From contig VCCP01000005.1 of NCBI GenBank assembly GCA_005765155.1, positions 1,178,001 to 1,242,000 on the forward strand: a stretch of DNA of 64,000 bases. Reading direction: 5' to 3'. Origin of the DNA: Zelopaecilomyces penicillatus (lineage: Eukaryota; Ascomycota; Sordariomycetes; Hypocreales; Pseudodiploosporaceae). Below are positions 1 to 12,773 of this stretch, in pieces. Positions within the stretch are counted from its first letter, which is position 1, and the number at the start of each line of letters is the position of its first letter. The position numbers and the translations under genes were made by a program. Below the pieces are notes generated by a model. The model had not been told where the DNA came from, made no database searches, and saw only the letters and a list, made by a program, of their open reading frames with translations.

Positions 1-1094
1 TGTTAAACGCACAGCTCAGGAAATCTTTGGTGCAGCGGTTAATGCTTGATGCAACCGAGGGGATTGTTGAATGGTAAATGGAATGATTCGAGAACGAGCT
101 TGAGCTCGGACTCGGACTCAACGTCGGATTATGGTTTTACTTACCTGTATTTACGTGCAAATGCTTTATGACGCGAGGAGCTCAGTTATGATACCACTGG
201 CTTACAATCGGAAAAGACTGGACCTGGATTGGAAATAGGATACATAGGGTCGAAATGACGCATATCTACGTCTTCGATATAAATGAAACATACACGAACA
301 CCTTTTGCTGATTTCTAAAACTGTGATTGAGTTAGTGCCTGTGAATTAAGACCTGCAAGTTTTCTGATATGGAATATTGTCATTATTTGGAACGCGCCAT
401 AGCGTATCACCGGCACCTAACCAGCCTGCGGCGCGAAGTGTGCATAATGTAGCCAATCGCGGAGTGGTTCCTGGCCCAACCCATGTTCAACAAGTCATAG
501 GGGCCAAAAAGGTGGACTTTCGTCCTTTAAATACGTCTTTTCAGATCGAACCCTTATCCCTGGGTTTTCAAATACTCTTAGACTTTCGTCCGATGGTGCA
601 CACTATTGAGCTAAACAGGTTATGTCTCTCGTACATTGTTTATCTACTATAAAGGTCGGACAGACACAGCTGGATGGCAGCTGGCAATGTTGGCATCACT
701 TGGGAGTGAATCTGATTTATTAGCGATGTTAGCGAACCTGGAATCGTCCAGCCGCTAAACCAGTGGGGTGGAGCGCTAGAAGGCACTGAAGGCCGACTTT
801 GTGCAGCACTTGTAGTGGCTGCACGTGCCTGGCAATGTAAGATGATAGGCCAATGGCTCGGCACAAGTGGGGGGAACAAGGCTGGTTCAGTCTGCATTGG
901 CCATCTGGGACTTGAAGGTGGCGGCAGGAAGGGTCACAGTTTGGAGGGACTTTGTCACAACAAGACCACCTCCAGCGTCCTTCTCCTCTGTCAAACTTTT
1001 GCCGTAATAATTGATTATCCCAGAACAACACATTCATTTCACCAACGGTCAACCCTCAAGAAGCGATACATTTACCCTCACAACCTGTTCGACC
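1..1094. other. Upstream intergenic region, no gene supported
   Basis: About 1.1 kb before the VTC gene. Only short open frames with no recognisable family and no paired splice signals are present. The last 150 bases before the ATG are the likely promoter and leader of the VTC gene. No upstream gene end was recognised at the window edge. Confidence 0.5.
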
Positions 1095-3590
1095 ATGAGG
1101 TTCGGCAAGACTCTCCGCGACTCTGTCTACGCACCATGGAAGGATAAATATGTCGACTACGGCAAACTCAAAAACTTGCTGCGCGAAGATAAGTTCGACG
1201 ACGACAGCGCCGCCGCATGGACCGAGGAAGATGAGAACCGCTTCTGTGAGGAGATCTTCAATGTTCAGCTTGAAAAAGTGGCCCAGTTCCAGCAGGAGCG
1301 CTTCGACGACCTTAAGCAGCGGGTCGACTTTGTGTTTGATAAGCTGAAAGAGCTGGCACCGCCGCCGCCCTCTTCCGACACCGAAGCAGAAGCCGAGGCT
1401 TCACCTCCCGCTCGCGATGAGGCCACAACCCAGACTCTGAAGGGGCTTGAAAGCGAGCTTGACGACATTACCAACGAGGTCAAGGAGCTGAAGAAGTACA
1501 GCAACATGAACTACACAAGCTTCCTCAAGATTGTGAAGAAACATGACCGCAAGAGGGGCGACCGGTACAAAGTGCGGCCGATGATGCAGCTGAGCCTTGC
1601 CCAGCGGCCTTTCAACTCGGAGCAAGGCTACTCCCCCTTGCTGAACAAGATGTCAATTATGTATTTCGCCATCCGGCAGCAGTTGGAAGAAGGGGACCAT
1701 GTTCCTCTAGATTTGGAGGTGCCTGCGGAGACGCACAATGGGGAGAGATATACTGCACATAAATGTAAGAATAATCACTGCCAGAAACCCTTGCTCATCA
1801 CCATGGCCTCCAAGCGTCCGGTCGGCTAACACTATCTGTTTTGACAGTCTGGGTACATCCTGATAATTTGCTTGAGGTCAAGACGTTGATTCTCCGCCGT
1901 CTCCCCGCGCTCATCTACAGCGAACACGCAGCCAAAGAACTCGACGCCCATGAATCACCGTCTATTACCTCTATCTACTTTGACAACAATAAGTTTGGCG
2001 TCTATTCTGAAAAGGTTGAACGCAAATCCGAAGTGTCATCGCTTCGCCTGCGCTGGTACGGCCAGCTAAGTTCCAAGCCAGAGATCTTCCTCGAGCAAAA
2101 GACTGCAGACGCCAGCGGTAACAGTCATGAGGCAAAGTTCACTCTAAAAGATAAATACATCAAGCCCTTCCTCGATGGTAAGTATTCCGCAGAGAAAGCT
2201 GTCCAGAAGATGGAGAGGCAAGGCCAAATGGAGGAGCAGATTGATGCATTCAAGTCAACCGTGGCCAGTGTGCAAGAATTTCAACAAAACCGAAAGCTCT
2301 CACCCGTGCTGAGGGCCAACTACGTCCGCACAGCGTTCCAGAAGCCCGCCGATGACCGGGTTCGCATCTCCATTGACACCGATCTGGCCTTCATTCGAGA
2401 GGACACTCTAGATAAGGATCGACCTTGCCGTGATCCCAATGAGTGGCACCGACTTGACATTGATAACAGCAATATGAAGTACCCATTCCAAAATATCAAT
2501 CAAAGCGAGGTTTCAAAGTTTCCATATGCCGTTCTGGAAATCAAGCTGAAGGATGATGGCATTCGCAAACGTCCAGGCTGGATTGAAGACCTCATGGGAT
2601 CCCATCTTGTACATCCCAGCCCAAGGTTCTCCAAGTTTGTGCATGGTGTTGCGTCGCTATTCGAGGACTACGTGAACAATTTGCCCTTCTGGCTTAGTGA
2701 TCTTGAGACCGAAATTCGCAAGGATCCTCAAAAGGCATTCGAAGAAGAGGAGCAGCGCAAAGCCCAGCGTGCCGATGACGTCACGGCCGTTGGGAGCTTG
2801 ATGGGAACTCTCCCCAGCTCATACAGGGCCGCCCAGAGCTCGTCCATCGGAAAGTCGTACTTGGCGGATCGAATGGCCGCTGACGCCTCAGCGCGGATGT
2901 CGACATCCTTGGGGCGCAGGGTAACACAGACCACTGCAGAGGAAGACGAGGGCGAGGGAAGCTCTCAACCACGACAGCGGCAAAATGGATACGGAACACT
3001 ATCCTCCGTCTTCCCTGGATTATCTTTATCTAAATACGCTATGGCCAAGAGGGCACAGCAAGCAGAGCTACCAGAAGGCGTTGTCAAGCCCACACAATGG
3101 ATCAAGAACAAGGGCGAGCTCAAGGTCGAACCAAAGGTATGGCTGGCCAATGAACGAACATTCCTCAAGTGGCAGCACATTGGCATTTTGCAGGGCGCCC
3201 TGGCGCTGGGGTTGTACTCGGCCGCAGGAGACAATGCCGTGGCACGGTGGATAGGAGTCGCTTACATTGGCATATCCGCATTTGCGGGTTTTTGGGGCTA
3301 CTACATGTTACGAACTCGCAGGAGCATGATCTTGGAGCGAAGTGGCAAGGACTTTGACAACATGATTGGACCCATCATCATCAGTGTTGCCATGATTGTG
3401 GCTCTGAGTGTGAATTTCATTTTGCAGGTACGTGAGGCGCGCAAGACGTTGTGCAAAGGCCCCCTCTGGACGCCTTCTTCGAGAATGTGGAATATTAGCT
3501 AATACCGTGATGCTACAGTTTCAAGCGGCTTATGCGAAGATGAAGGAGCACGACAGTACTGGTAAACCCGTCACGGATGAGTTACTGTGA
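1095..3590 (+). CDS. VTC2/VTC3-like SPX-VTC-DUF202 subunit of the vacuolar transporter chaperone (polyphosphate) complex
   Basis: Subunit of the vacuolar-membrane VTC complex, which makes inorganic polyphosphate from ATP and moves it into the vacuole. Exons 1095-1764, 1848-3427 and 3519-3590 give 773 residues; both introns have GTRNGT donors and CTAA-type branch sites. Residues 1-155 are an SPX domain: it starts MRFGKTLRDSVYAPWKDKY and ends in a basic helix with KIVKKHDRK, the inositol-pyrophosphate-binding region in this family. Residues about 225-510 are the VTC tunnel domain (LRLRWYG, LEQKT and RISIDTDLAFIRED motifs). The C terminus, about 660-770, carries three membrane segments of the DUF202 type. 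The N-terminal motif resembles yeast Vtc2/Vtc3 more than Vtc4, so I read it as the SPX regulatory subunit; an active Vtc4-type polymerase remains possible. The ATG at 1095 is the first that gives the SPX start. Confidence 0.9.
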
Positions 3591-5220
3591 GAGGCTCTCC
3601 TCGGACCAGTGAGAAGCGGGCGGACAGGCGGTTGAGTACTTGGGCCTGCTGTACAACGGAACTTTAGCCATGTGACTATTGGCCTTGGAGGGCATCAGCA
3701 GCCAACAAGGTGTTAACTTATGAAAGCGGAGAGAGCGACGATTAGAAGGAGAGGGGTATGTGGGAGCATTGCTGTTGGCTTGCATTTCACTCTTGATATT
3801 GGTATTGTTCTGTCCATGATGGACGTAGCGAACGTATTGGCATTGAATTCTATTAAATCAGACATGATAAAAGGCTCCGGTAGGTGTCTACTCAATTCGC
3901 CTGGCAGGCCAGCGGGTGTGACGGCGTCGGCGTTTTTGCCACCATGGTACACATGACATGTTTCCATGGATACGAATAGACGTCCACTGCTGAAGTCCCC
4001 GAGATGACGGCGGAATGATGGCTGTGCAACGGGTCTACCAGGCTTCTCACCCAGGCTGGCAGTGTAGTGTTATATTAGAGGCGTATTTGATAGCCGCCCA
4101 TGAGACGGTTGAATTATCGCATCTACAGTAAACAGAGCTTGGTCGTCATACAGACTCGTCCAATGGACAACGTTTGAGCCACTCAGGACGCATAGGCCAT
4201 CCGCAGGGCTGGCTTGACTGGATGGCCACGGGGCCAAGATGGATCAGTAGAGGCTAATTAGCTGCAGCATGCTGTGAGAGCTGCTGCACGCTGCAGGGCG
4301 GCCGCCAATGGAATGGGATCCAGGGCCTTTCATGAGCGCTTGAAAGGGACCTCTGCCGGCGTTTCAGTGCGCTGTAATCATTAACAGACAGCAGCAGTCC
4401 GGTAAATTATTCCATTGAGATGAGATGGGGGTTTGTTCACCTTTCTCTCTCTCTCCGCCTCCCCAACGTCTCCTTTTTCTGGCCCTCTTTTTTTTCTGTC
4501 CTCAACCCTTTTGTCCTCAATTCACGCGCGGAGAACAATAAGGGAGGGAGCATTCATGGGTGTCATTTTGTTTTCAGTCTTCTTTTGGGTTTTTTCCTTC
4601 TACTACTACTACTCCTCTCGCTGATTTTTGGTTGTTCACTTGCTCGCGTTTTTCTACAACGTTCAACATCGGCGCCATCGTCTGTCTCTTTGGGGAGCCT
4701 GGACTCTCTTTTCATACTGATATTGTTGACGCCAACGCACTACTAATTAATTTCGCTACCAAGTCGTTTCTTTGAAACGTTACCACTACCACCACTACTA
4801 CTTCTTTTTCTTTTCTCTTTGGACTTGTGTCCCCATTCTGATTACGAGAGGGGAAAAAAGAACCAATATTTGGGGACGAGAAAAACCAAAACAGCCAAAA
4901 CGGTCGAAGCAGCAAACAGACCACGTGCGCATTTTATCCCGGCGACCCTGTATTTTGGGGGTTGGCAGTGCAGTTCGTTCAACCTAGTGAGACTTTGCGC
5001 GCCTTGCGCCGAGTTTAATGCTGGACGTGTCCATCAAAGTCCGCCCTCGCCCATCGTCTTTGAGAACGGGGAGATTTACCCTCCCAAAGAAGAAAGAACA
5101 GAACAGAAAAAACGAAAACCCGTTTGCCGTGAATTTACTTTGACATCACTTCCCAAGCTTGCCAGGGTTGCCTCAAATAAAAAATAAAAAAAGGCAGACC
5201 CTCATGCCGACTGGACAGCT
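3591..5220. other. Intergenic region with pyrimidine-rich leader-like tract
   Basis: No gene is supported. From about 4430 to 4820 the plus strand is very rich in C and T (runs of TTTC and TCTC), as is common at fungal transcription starts and in long 5' leaders. It probably belongs to the gene starting near 5221. Several ATGs in the tract would be upstream ORFs if the leader really begins there. Confidence 0.45.
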
Positions 5221-7996
5221 ATGGATGAGAGGAAAGAGAAGAAGGGGTTTTGGGCAGGTCTGCTGCGCAACAGCAGCCTGGCGAAAAAAGTAGCCAACCC
5301 GCTGGTTCGTAAATCCGTCGCCGTCTCCGCTGTTTGTGAATGTGAATGGTGATAATATTATGGTGAACTGAGCTGATGATGCGTGGGCCTCAAGGAAAAT
5401 AAACGGGATCGGGAGAGGGAGAGGGAGCCAGCGCGCAGATCAGCTGAGGAGAACACGCAACCACCGCGGACGAGTAGGCGTCGCGCAATGGCCGGTGGAA
5501 GTGAAGGTCAACGCCAACGTCCACGGGCACGCCGCCCAGAACTGGAGGAGCAAGCTTCTGGTCAAACTGGGAGGAAAAGTAGCAGGAGGATTCCAGCGGC
5601 AGCGTCCACGTCAGCGACGACAAAAGAGGATGACGCCGTAACCAGTGTCCGAACGCACTCACTCACCCCATTGACACGATGGCCGCCGACTAACCTCTCA
5701 AGCCATGAGGAGCTTCCGCACCAGCACGCCGTGGAGCTCATTGCGCGTGGCGCGCCATCACACAAGGGACGCAAGAGATCTATTCCGCACGCGCCAGACC
5801 AGTTCTACGCCCTCTTTGCTACTACGACGGGTAATCATGGTGGGGAAACGGATGCAGCGAATTTGCACGAGTCCATGGTTCAGCTCATGACACTTAGGAT
5901 GCAGGCACAAGGCCATGCCACGTACCCGTGGGAAACGCTTGAACAGCCCAGTTACTCTTTCTTCTACGGTCAGCGATCAGGCACTATCACGCTAAATCAT
6001 TGGGCATCCGTGGCAAGCGTTCTACCACCAATGATCACATTGAGGGACTCGCGAACTGTACCACGGCTTATTGATCTGGATCGCATCTTTGAGCGGCTTA
6101 AGGATCTTCAGGCGGGGCTGGAGGATGATGATGAGGGTCTGCTGTACAGAAATCTGTATAGGAAGCTTTTGAGAGATCCGGATAAGGTCATCGGCCCGCA
6201 CCGGACACTGGACAAGCAGATCACAGATTTGATATTGGTGCTGTCGCGCCCGGACTGGATAAACTTTACAGATCCAAAGAACCAGGTTGTGACGCGCTTC
6301 ATCTTTGATACGAGCGAGGCGAACCAGGCCCAATACCACAAGTTTTTCCACCAGCTACTTTTAAGCTTGGAGTTGGAATTACGGATTCACTCACCGCAGC
6401 ATGGCGACTGGGCTAAGGAAAAGCTGCTCAAACAGATTCCACCCACGATTCAGTGGAATCTTGCGCTGGCGCGGAGGTGGCGAGAAAATGTTCGTGTGGA
6501 AGAATTCGGCTACACGCCAGACCAAAGTAAGTCCAAAACGGGTGTTCAATTTGCATGCCCTAGGCCCGACATTGAATGAAATGCGGGAAAGGTTAGAAAA
6601 GAAAGGCGCTGGGCTAATGTTGTTGTCGACTAACTCAGCAAAACTCCGATACAAGTTAAAAAAGCGCCAGGTCAAGCTGCTGAGGCGATTCGCACAGCTG
6701 ATGAAGTGGCCAAATCTTGGCCAGACATTAGAAAACCTGAGACAAAGGGACGAGGACTTTACGTTGGACACCATCAGTTCCGATGCCTTTGCCTATTTCA
6801 GCGGTCTTGTGGTGCCAGGTGTAAGTGTTTCTCTACCTTCATTTCTCTCTGGCATTGTAAAAAAAAGGGGGGGCTTCATATATCTATGGGTTGCCACTTG
6901 ACTAACTTGGATACGAATGTGTAATGAACAGCCGACGTACCCTTTTCTTATGATGAACACGCTCATAGACCTCGATCCAGACGAGGCAACTGACGCTCTT
7001 GCGCTTTTGTCGCACATGCACCCGAATTGCGGCTTCCAGTATCGTAATAGTCATACCTACTGGTCATCAAGCTGCATCGTGGGCAAAGTGTTGGCACCAA
7101 CGTGCCATTCCGTAGCCGGGTGGGTGGGTCCTGGACGGCCAACGGCGGACCTAGGTCGGTCACAAATCGCCCGAATCCGGAGCCGGCGTCCCAGGCAGCG
7201 GATGAGCCGTGAGGATGTGGAGAGCATGGGCGAGCGGTCCGACGCTTTGGGCCCACCGGCAGAGATATATCCTGTGGATGAATACAGCTTACCAAAGCTA
7301 GTTGACGACGGGTTCAACGTAGATACGGTTCGAGTCGAGCTCCTGAGTTTCAAACGTGCGACGGACGAGACGACCGTATCAGGTCCGCGACTATTTGACG
7401 CAACGGTGCAATTTGCCATTGATGGCATGTCATGGCCAATGCGACTCATGTACGATGTCTCTTTTATCTCAGCATGGCCATGCTCGGACGGACCACATCC
7501 ACTCTTCTTCGATTATGTCTACACGGTGATGAAGGTGGATGAGATCATGAATGTCCGGGACTGGGGCGGGGTCTACCGCGGGCAGCAGCAAAACACGGTT
7601 CCTAATAGTGCTAGGTCGACTCCAGCGCCTGCAGGGTCCGCGGAAAACGGAAGCCAGTTGGAGCATGATGACGAGAGAGTGCTGGTGGTAGAGGCGGTTG
7701 GTGTGCGCGATAATGAAGTGTTGGCACGAGCATGGTGTTCACACTGGGGGCTCAGTGCCGTTGTGGCAGATATTCGCAAGACATGGTAAGTTGTCTCTCT
7801 TCTTCACCCTCTACTTCTGTTGTCCATTGTACCACCAAGTGGATAGGCCAGGCTCTGGCAAATCATTTGCAAACGAATGCTAATGGGTGGTGGTTGTGTT
7901 CTCAACAGCATGGCCTGCGCTATCCGCGAAGCATATGCGGCGACGCTGACGGTTGTCATTCTGGTGGACGACCGATTTCACGACAACGACGAGTAA
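5221..7996 (+). CDS. Conserved-looking fungal protein of unknown function (about 740 residues)
   Basis: I do not recognise a named family. My best model joins 5221-5335, 5478-5637, 5703-6526, 6639-6820, 6932-7785 and 7909-7996 (740 residues). The last four exons are firm: donors GTAAGT, branch sites such as GACTAAC, phases all match. The intron 5638-5702 is inferred because its GACTAAC branch site and phase join a second-frame exon (5478-5637) to the main frame. The first junction is least certain: acceptor 5438 is also in phase, and a simpler start at the ATG at 5488 would give 720 residues without the first two introns. The protein has a basic, Arg/Gln-rich N terminus, a helical middle with a K/R-rich stretch (KLRYKLKKRQVKLLRR), a region with scattered Cys (SSSCIVGKVL) and a hydrophobic C-terminal strand ending VVILVDDRF. 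No signal peptide or clear membrane span. It may be lineage-specific. Confidence 0.68.
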
Positions 7997-9945
7997 CGAA
8001 TGAAATGACGATCAGATAGATGAACGGTCTTGAGGTGTATTTTAAGTATTTTTAGTTCTTGCTTTCTTTTTTGTTCAGTGACGGATGCGCCGACCGATGG
8101 TAGAAAAGATATAATGATAAGGGGGGACTAATGACGGGCTCCGAGCTTGTGGGATGGCTTTTTGCTGCAAGAACCGGAGGGCGTGTGTACATACATATGG
8201 TGGAGTTAGACCGGAGGGGTGTGGCCCGGGGAGTTCGGCAACGTCTTCAAGGGGGGAATTGGCAATGCACAAAGAGTTGTTTGCCACTTGATGCGAAGTG
8301 CCGGTTTGATGAGGCCGGTGATCGGAGTTCAGGCCTCGTCTGTGTGGTTGTTTTCATTCACTGCGTAGAAATTGGATGATATCAGGGTACGGTTTGAATG
8401 TAAATTGTGTTCTCCCGCCGCCATCGGAGGGATCATCGACAACAACAACGCTACATCCGCATCGCCTTCCCACATATCAAAAGAAACAACCACGGGGTGG
8501 GGAGCGTTGGGAGGATCGCCATGTCCCCACCATCTCTCTCCTTCGCTTGGCTATGATACATACAGTGTTACCCTACCTACCTAGGTCAGGCGTTCTCATC
8601 ACATTTTTTTTTTTTTAGGCAGCGATCAAAGCAAAGGCTCATGTTGGACAGAAGCTCTCTAATAAAATGGGGAACCATGTAAAAAGATGCAACCGTAAAA
8701 TGCTGACTGGGGCATTTCTTACTATGCTGCCGTATGATTAGTGGCATTTCTCTGAGAGACTAATAAATTAGCTGAACCGGTAGAGGAAAATGTAAGAAAC
8801 AAGCCCCAAGGATCTTTGTTGGAGTTAGGTCTCGGCTTTGGGTTTGCGGGAGTAGGATTTTTGCTCTCTACATCTCTGTGTGGACAGATACCCCATACAT
8901 GCAATTACATCATTTATATGGACCCTGCCGACATATCTTGCCTCTCCTTTCTTTGAGTTTCGTGATCGACTATGTATTTGCCCCTGTGGCCAAACGATCG
9001 TCATGTCCAAGCTTATGCTGGTTCCTCTTTTCTCTCCGAGTTTCATTACTCAGTACGGACACGTTCTGTTAAATTTTCTGGAATTCCTTGCCTTGGTAGG
9101 TGTAGTTCAGGGTGGTGGAGGCAGCCATACGTAAGAGGGGTCCTGATAGCGGGGTTGGAACGCTACGTTGGAGGGGTCAGCAGCCGGGCCATGCGAGAGC
9201 CCTCCAACTTACTGCTGCCGAAAAGACGGTCGTCTCTGCCCCTGGCGCCATAAGCATCTCATCTTTCCAACTACAACTAAAAGAATTCACCCTAATGGCG
9301 GCTAGACGACCCGCTTTGTATGCAAGAGGGTTCAATTGCCTGCTGCCTGTTTCCACTCCGGCCCTGGCGTGGCGAGCGTCTTAATGCCTTGGTGGAGACT
9401 TTCAGGCCGTTCAGTGGGCAGCTTCAGTGCCGCTCAGTGCAGCGGGGGGGGTCCCAGTAGGGAACTTGTTCAGTGGCGCACCCCCCTAGGTCGCAAAGGG
9501 CGGTGGGGTGCATGGGAGGCGCTTCTTGAACCGCCCAAATCTCCCCCAGCTTCAATCCTCTCGAACCTGTCTTGGTCAAACAACAGCACACCATCTCCTG
9601 TTCTTGATTTCCCGCTTATTGTCCGAGGCTTGAAGCTTGTTACGCATGCTCCGCGTTCTTGTTGAGTCTAGATTCATCAGCCATTCATCATCATACATTA
9701 CGGTGCATACAACGAGTGTGACAGCGGGACGGGGAAGGCTCAACAATTCGATTCGCCCATCATGTACGGCTATAACAAACCGATAAAGGCCATGGAGTGA
9801 GTAACCTTTTTCTAGGATCCAACCCGTATTTTCCCCCTCCATCTTCTTGATTTGATAGAATATCTCATCTGCATATTCAATCCATCCATAATAACAAAAT
9901 TCTTTCTGTATTTTGTTTGCTCCAAAGCTAATCACAGTTGCCTCC
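7997..9945. other. Intergenic region, no gene supported
   Basis: About 1.95 kb between the unknown protein and the FGGY kinase, both on the plus strand. Open frames are short and lack recognisable motifs. The final few hundred bases are the likely promoter of the kinase gene. A T-run lies at about 8605-8617. Confidence 0.5.
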
Positions 9946-12078
9946 ATGGATAGGCCAGTCAACATACCGGTAAATGCAGCGCCCTTTACTCTACACTCCT
10001 CTCACTGTGCCGAATCCCTTCAATTGGAGAACTGGGAAATCCTAGGGCCAATTCATGTGTTATTTCACAATGGAGTCAATGATTCGAACCCCCCTTTGAT
10101 CAATTGAGCGCAGTACTAACTCGTCGCTTTTCCACCCCGCTTACAGGATCACTACATCGGTGTCGATGTTGGGACTGGCTCTGCCCGCGCCTGTATTATT
10201 GACGATACTGGCGACATCAAAGCACTTGCTTCTGAAAACATCAAGCTATGGCAGCCGCAAAGCGGCTACTATGTATGTGGCAATCTAGAGCCCAGTCTAT
10301 GGGGTAATGAGGCAAGAAAAATATTGTGAGCTGACATCTTGAAACCACCTTCACTAGGAACAATCTACAACAGACATATGGCAATGTATCTGCGAATGTG
10401 TCCGAAGAGTCGTCACTGAATCAACCATCGACCCAAACAGGATTAAAGGCATTGGCTTCGACGCCACTTGCTCCCTGGCAGTCTTTTCCAATGATACAGA
10501 CGAACCTGTCCCTGTGACAGGCCCAGACTTCGCCAATGATGGCGACGACCGCAACGTCATCCTATGGCTCGACCACCGTCCCGTCGAGGAGACAGACAAG
10601 ATCAATGCCACCAATCACAAGCTGCTCAAGTATGTCGGTGGAAAAATGAGCATCGAAATGGAGATCCCGAAGGTTTTATGGCTCAAGAACAACATGCCCC
10701 CGGAGCTTTTCGACCGCTGCAAGTTCTACGATCTCGCAGATGCCCTGACGCATCTTGCCACAGGCAACGAAACTCGCAGCTTCTGCAGCACTGTATGCAA
10801 GCAGGGCTTCGTCCCTGTTGGTGTTGACGGTAGTGTCAGGGGTTGGCAGGAGGACTTTTATGAAGAGATTGGTCTCGGTGACCTGGTCAAGGACGATTTC
10901 AAGCGCATGGGTGGTGTAGATGGGGTGGTGAGCCCTCATTTCTTGAACCATTGTATCTCTTCTTTAGTTATGCGGCAGCTAACTCCCTTTGTCTCTAGAA
11001 CGGAACTTACGCCAGTGCCGGCGAGTGTGTAGGCACTCTTAGTCGCCAGGCCGCAATGCAGCTTGGCCTTCCCATGGGAATTGCTGTAGGTAGCGGAGTG
11101 ATTGATGCCTATGCGGGCTGGATCGGTACTGTAGGTGCCAAGGTCGATCTAGGCGACGATGAACTCAACGCCAATGCACCACACAATGACCTGGTCCAGG
11201 CTTTTACTCGATTGGCAGCTGTAGCGGGTACTTCAACCTGCCACTTGGCTATGTCGAAAGAGGCTGTATTTGTTCCCGGTGTTTGGGGCCCTTACAGAGA
11301 CGTCTTGTTGCCAGGTTATTGGCTCGCTGAGGGTGGTCAGTCGGCGACAGGCGAGCTCCTACGGCATGTCCTGGATGTTCACCCTGCCTACAATGAGACC
11401 ATGGCGCTGGCCAAGGCTGAGGATAAGCACATATATGACTTCCTCAATTCTCAACTAGAGTACCTCCGCGATCAGAATAATGCCCCTGCAATCTCTTACC
11501 TTGCGCGTCATTATTTCTTCTATGGCGATCTCTGGGGTAACCGCTCACCCATCGCGGATGCCAACATGAAGGGCACAATGATTGGACTTGACAGCGACAA
11601 GAGTACCGATAACATGGCCCTGTGGTATTACGCCACCATGGAGTTTATTGCCATGCAGACACGCCAGATTGTCGAGCAAATGAACAAGTCAGGTCATGAG
11701 ATCTCGTCCATCTTCATGTCAGGATCACAGTGTCAGAACCCAATTCTGATGAATCTCCTGGCGACCACATGCAACATGCCCGTTCTGATCCCGCGTTATG
11801 TCAACGCAGCCGTTGTCCACGGCGCTGCGATGCTTGGCGCCAAGGCAGCAAGTCACAATCGCGAGGACGGCTCCGAGCCGGAAACGCTGTGGGACATCAT
11901 GGACCGCATGAGCAAGCCAGGACGGCTGGTTGAGCCCGGCTCAGACGCCGGCGAAAAGGCGTTGCTAGACGCCAAGTATGAGGTGTTCCTTGAGATGTGC
12001 AGCTCCCAGCAGGTTTACCGCAAGAAGGTGGACAAAGCAATTGAGAAATGGGTGGCTGAGTTTGGTAGTGATGAGTAA
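9946..12078 (+). CDS. FGGY-family pentulose kinase (D-ribulokinase-like)
   Basis: ATP-dependent sugar kinase of the FGGY family, close to the human FGGY/yeast YDR109C group that phosphorylates D-ribulose; cytosolic. Exons 9946-9969, 10147-10272, 10358-10927 and 10999-12078 (all phase 0) give 599 residues, normal for this subgroup. The N-terminal phosphate loop reads YIGVDVGTGSARACIIDDTG. It is followed by KGIGFDATCS and by NVILWLDHRP, whose Asp is the expected catalytic base. The C-terminal half has the second FGGY_C lobe with GSGVIDAYAGWIG, SGSQCQNPILMNLLA and GAAMLGAKAA. The first exon codes only eight residues (MDRPVNIP) before a 177 bp intron; the join into DHYIGVDVG restores the family start and is why I chose the ATG at 9946. 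Substrate assignment to ribulose is by family only. Confidence 0.92.
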
Positions 12079-12773
12079 AATTTGATAAAGGGAACCTTTT
12101 TTCTGCCAATTGAAGAATCAAACATAGATGGCCGCCAGAATATATGAGGTGGGTAGGGGATAGTGGAGGTTGCTTATGACAAGTTGGATAGATCTACGGA
12201 AGCTTCTTTTTTTTGTGGCTATCAGCCGAAAGGATTTTGCATACAATAATGATAATGAAGTTTATGTGTTGAACACTTCTGAAGCTTAGCTAGAAACGGA
12301 AAAAAAAAGTGATAAAAGTGATAAAAGTGGTTAATCTTGCTGCAGTCTCTGTGATACAGCATCAGTGGGTTCTTCTCTAAATAATTTTTTTTTAATAAAA
12401 TAAGGGATGCAGCATGGCGATAATTTGAGTTGCTTTTTGTTAGCCATTCATTCATCAATCAATTAACTTGGAAAGCTGTCAAACGAGGCTTTGGCCTGGC
12501 AGCCTTGTCCAATGCTGATTGGTCCGAGCTCCCCCTTCCCCCAAACAACTGCAGCCTCGTCACCTTCCAAATTTCTATAGCCAAGACGCGACAACACCCA
12601 GCCGTCCTGTCGAGCTTCTTTTTATCCCCGTTGGACCGCGCGAGCAACTCCGCTCATTGGGACTTGCTTCGCTCGCAGAAACCTCCCGTTTCTGGCGCTT
12701 TCCCTCTTTTATTTCTCCACTTCCTTTTTTCCTCCTCAGCTCGGCTCTCCCTTTCTCAACACATCTACCCGTC
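12079..12773. other. Intergenic region: kinase 3' end and nic96 promoter
   Basis: About 0.7 kb. The first half is A/T-rich, as expected for a 3' untranslated region and terminator. The second half becomes pyrimidine-rich (TTTTTTCCTCCTC just before the nic96 ATG), a typical fungal promoter and leader. The frame of nic96 stays open upstream to about 12519, but this leader-like segment is unlikely to be translated. Confidence 0.5.

Noticed and set aside
1011..1094. In-frame extension upstream of the VTC ATG
   Set aside because: The added residues do not resemble an SPX N terminus, whereas MRFGKTLRDSV at 1095 is the expected family start.
5383..5700. Main-frame reading of the unknown gene's 5' part as one exon
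   Set aside because: The stretch is Arg/Glu/Ser low complexity, while another frame across 5478-5637 looks coding and exits by a phase-matched intron. Kept only as an alternative start at 5488.
10070..10100. tRNA-like T-loop word (GATTCGAACC) in intron 1 of the FGGY kinase
   Set aside because: The flanking bases cannot form the T stem and no A-box or acceptor stem is found at the right distance.
12519..12773. N-terminal extension of Nic96
   Set aside because: Open frame only; the sequence is a pyrimidine-rich leader and the FG-repeat start at 12774 is directly after it.
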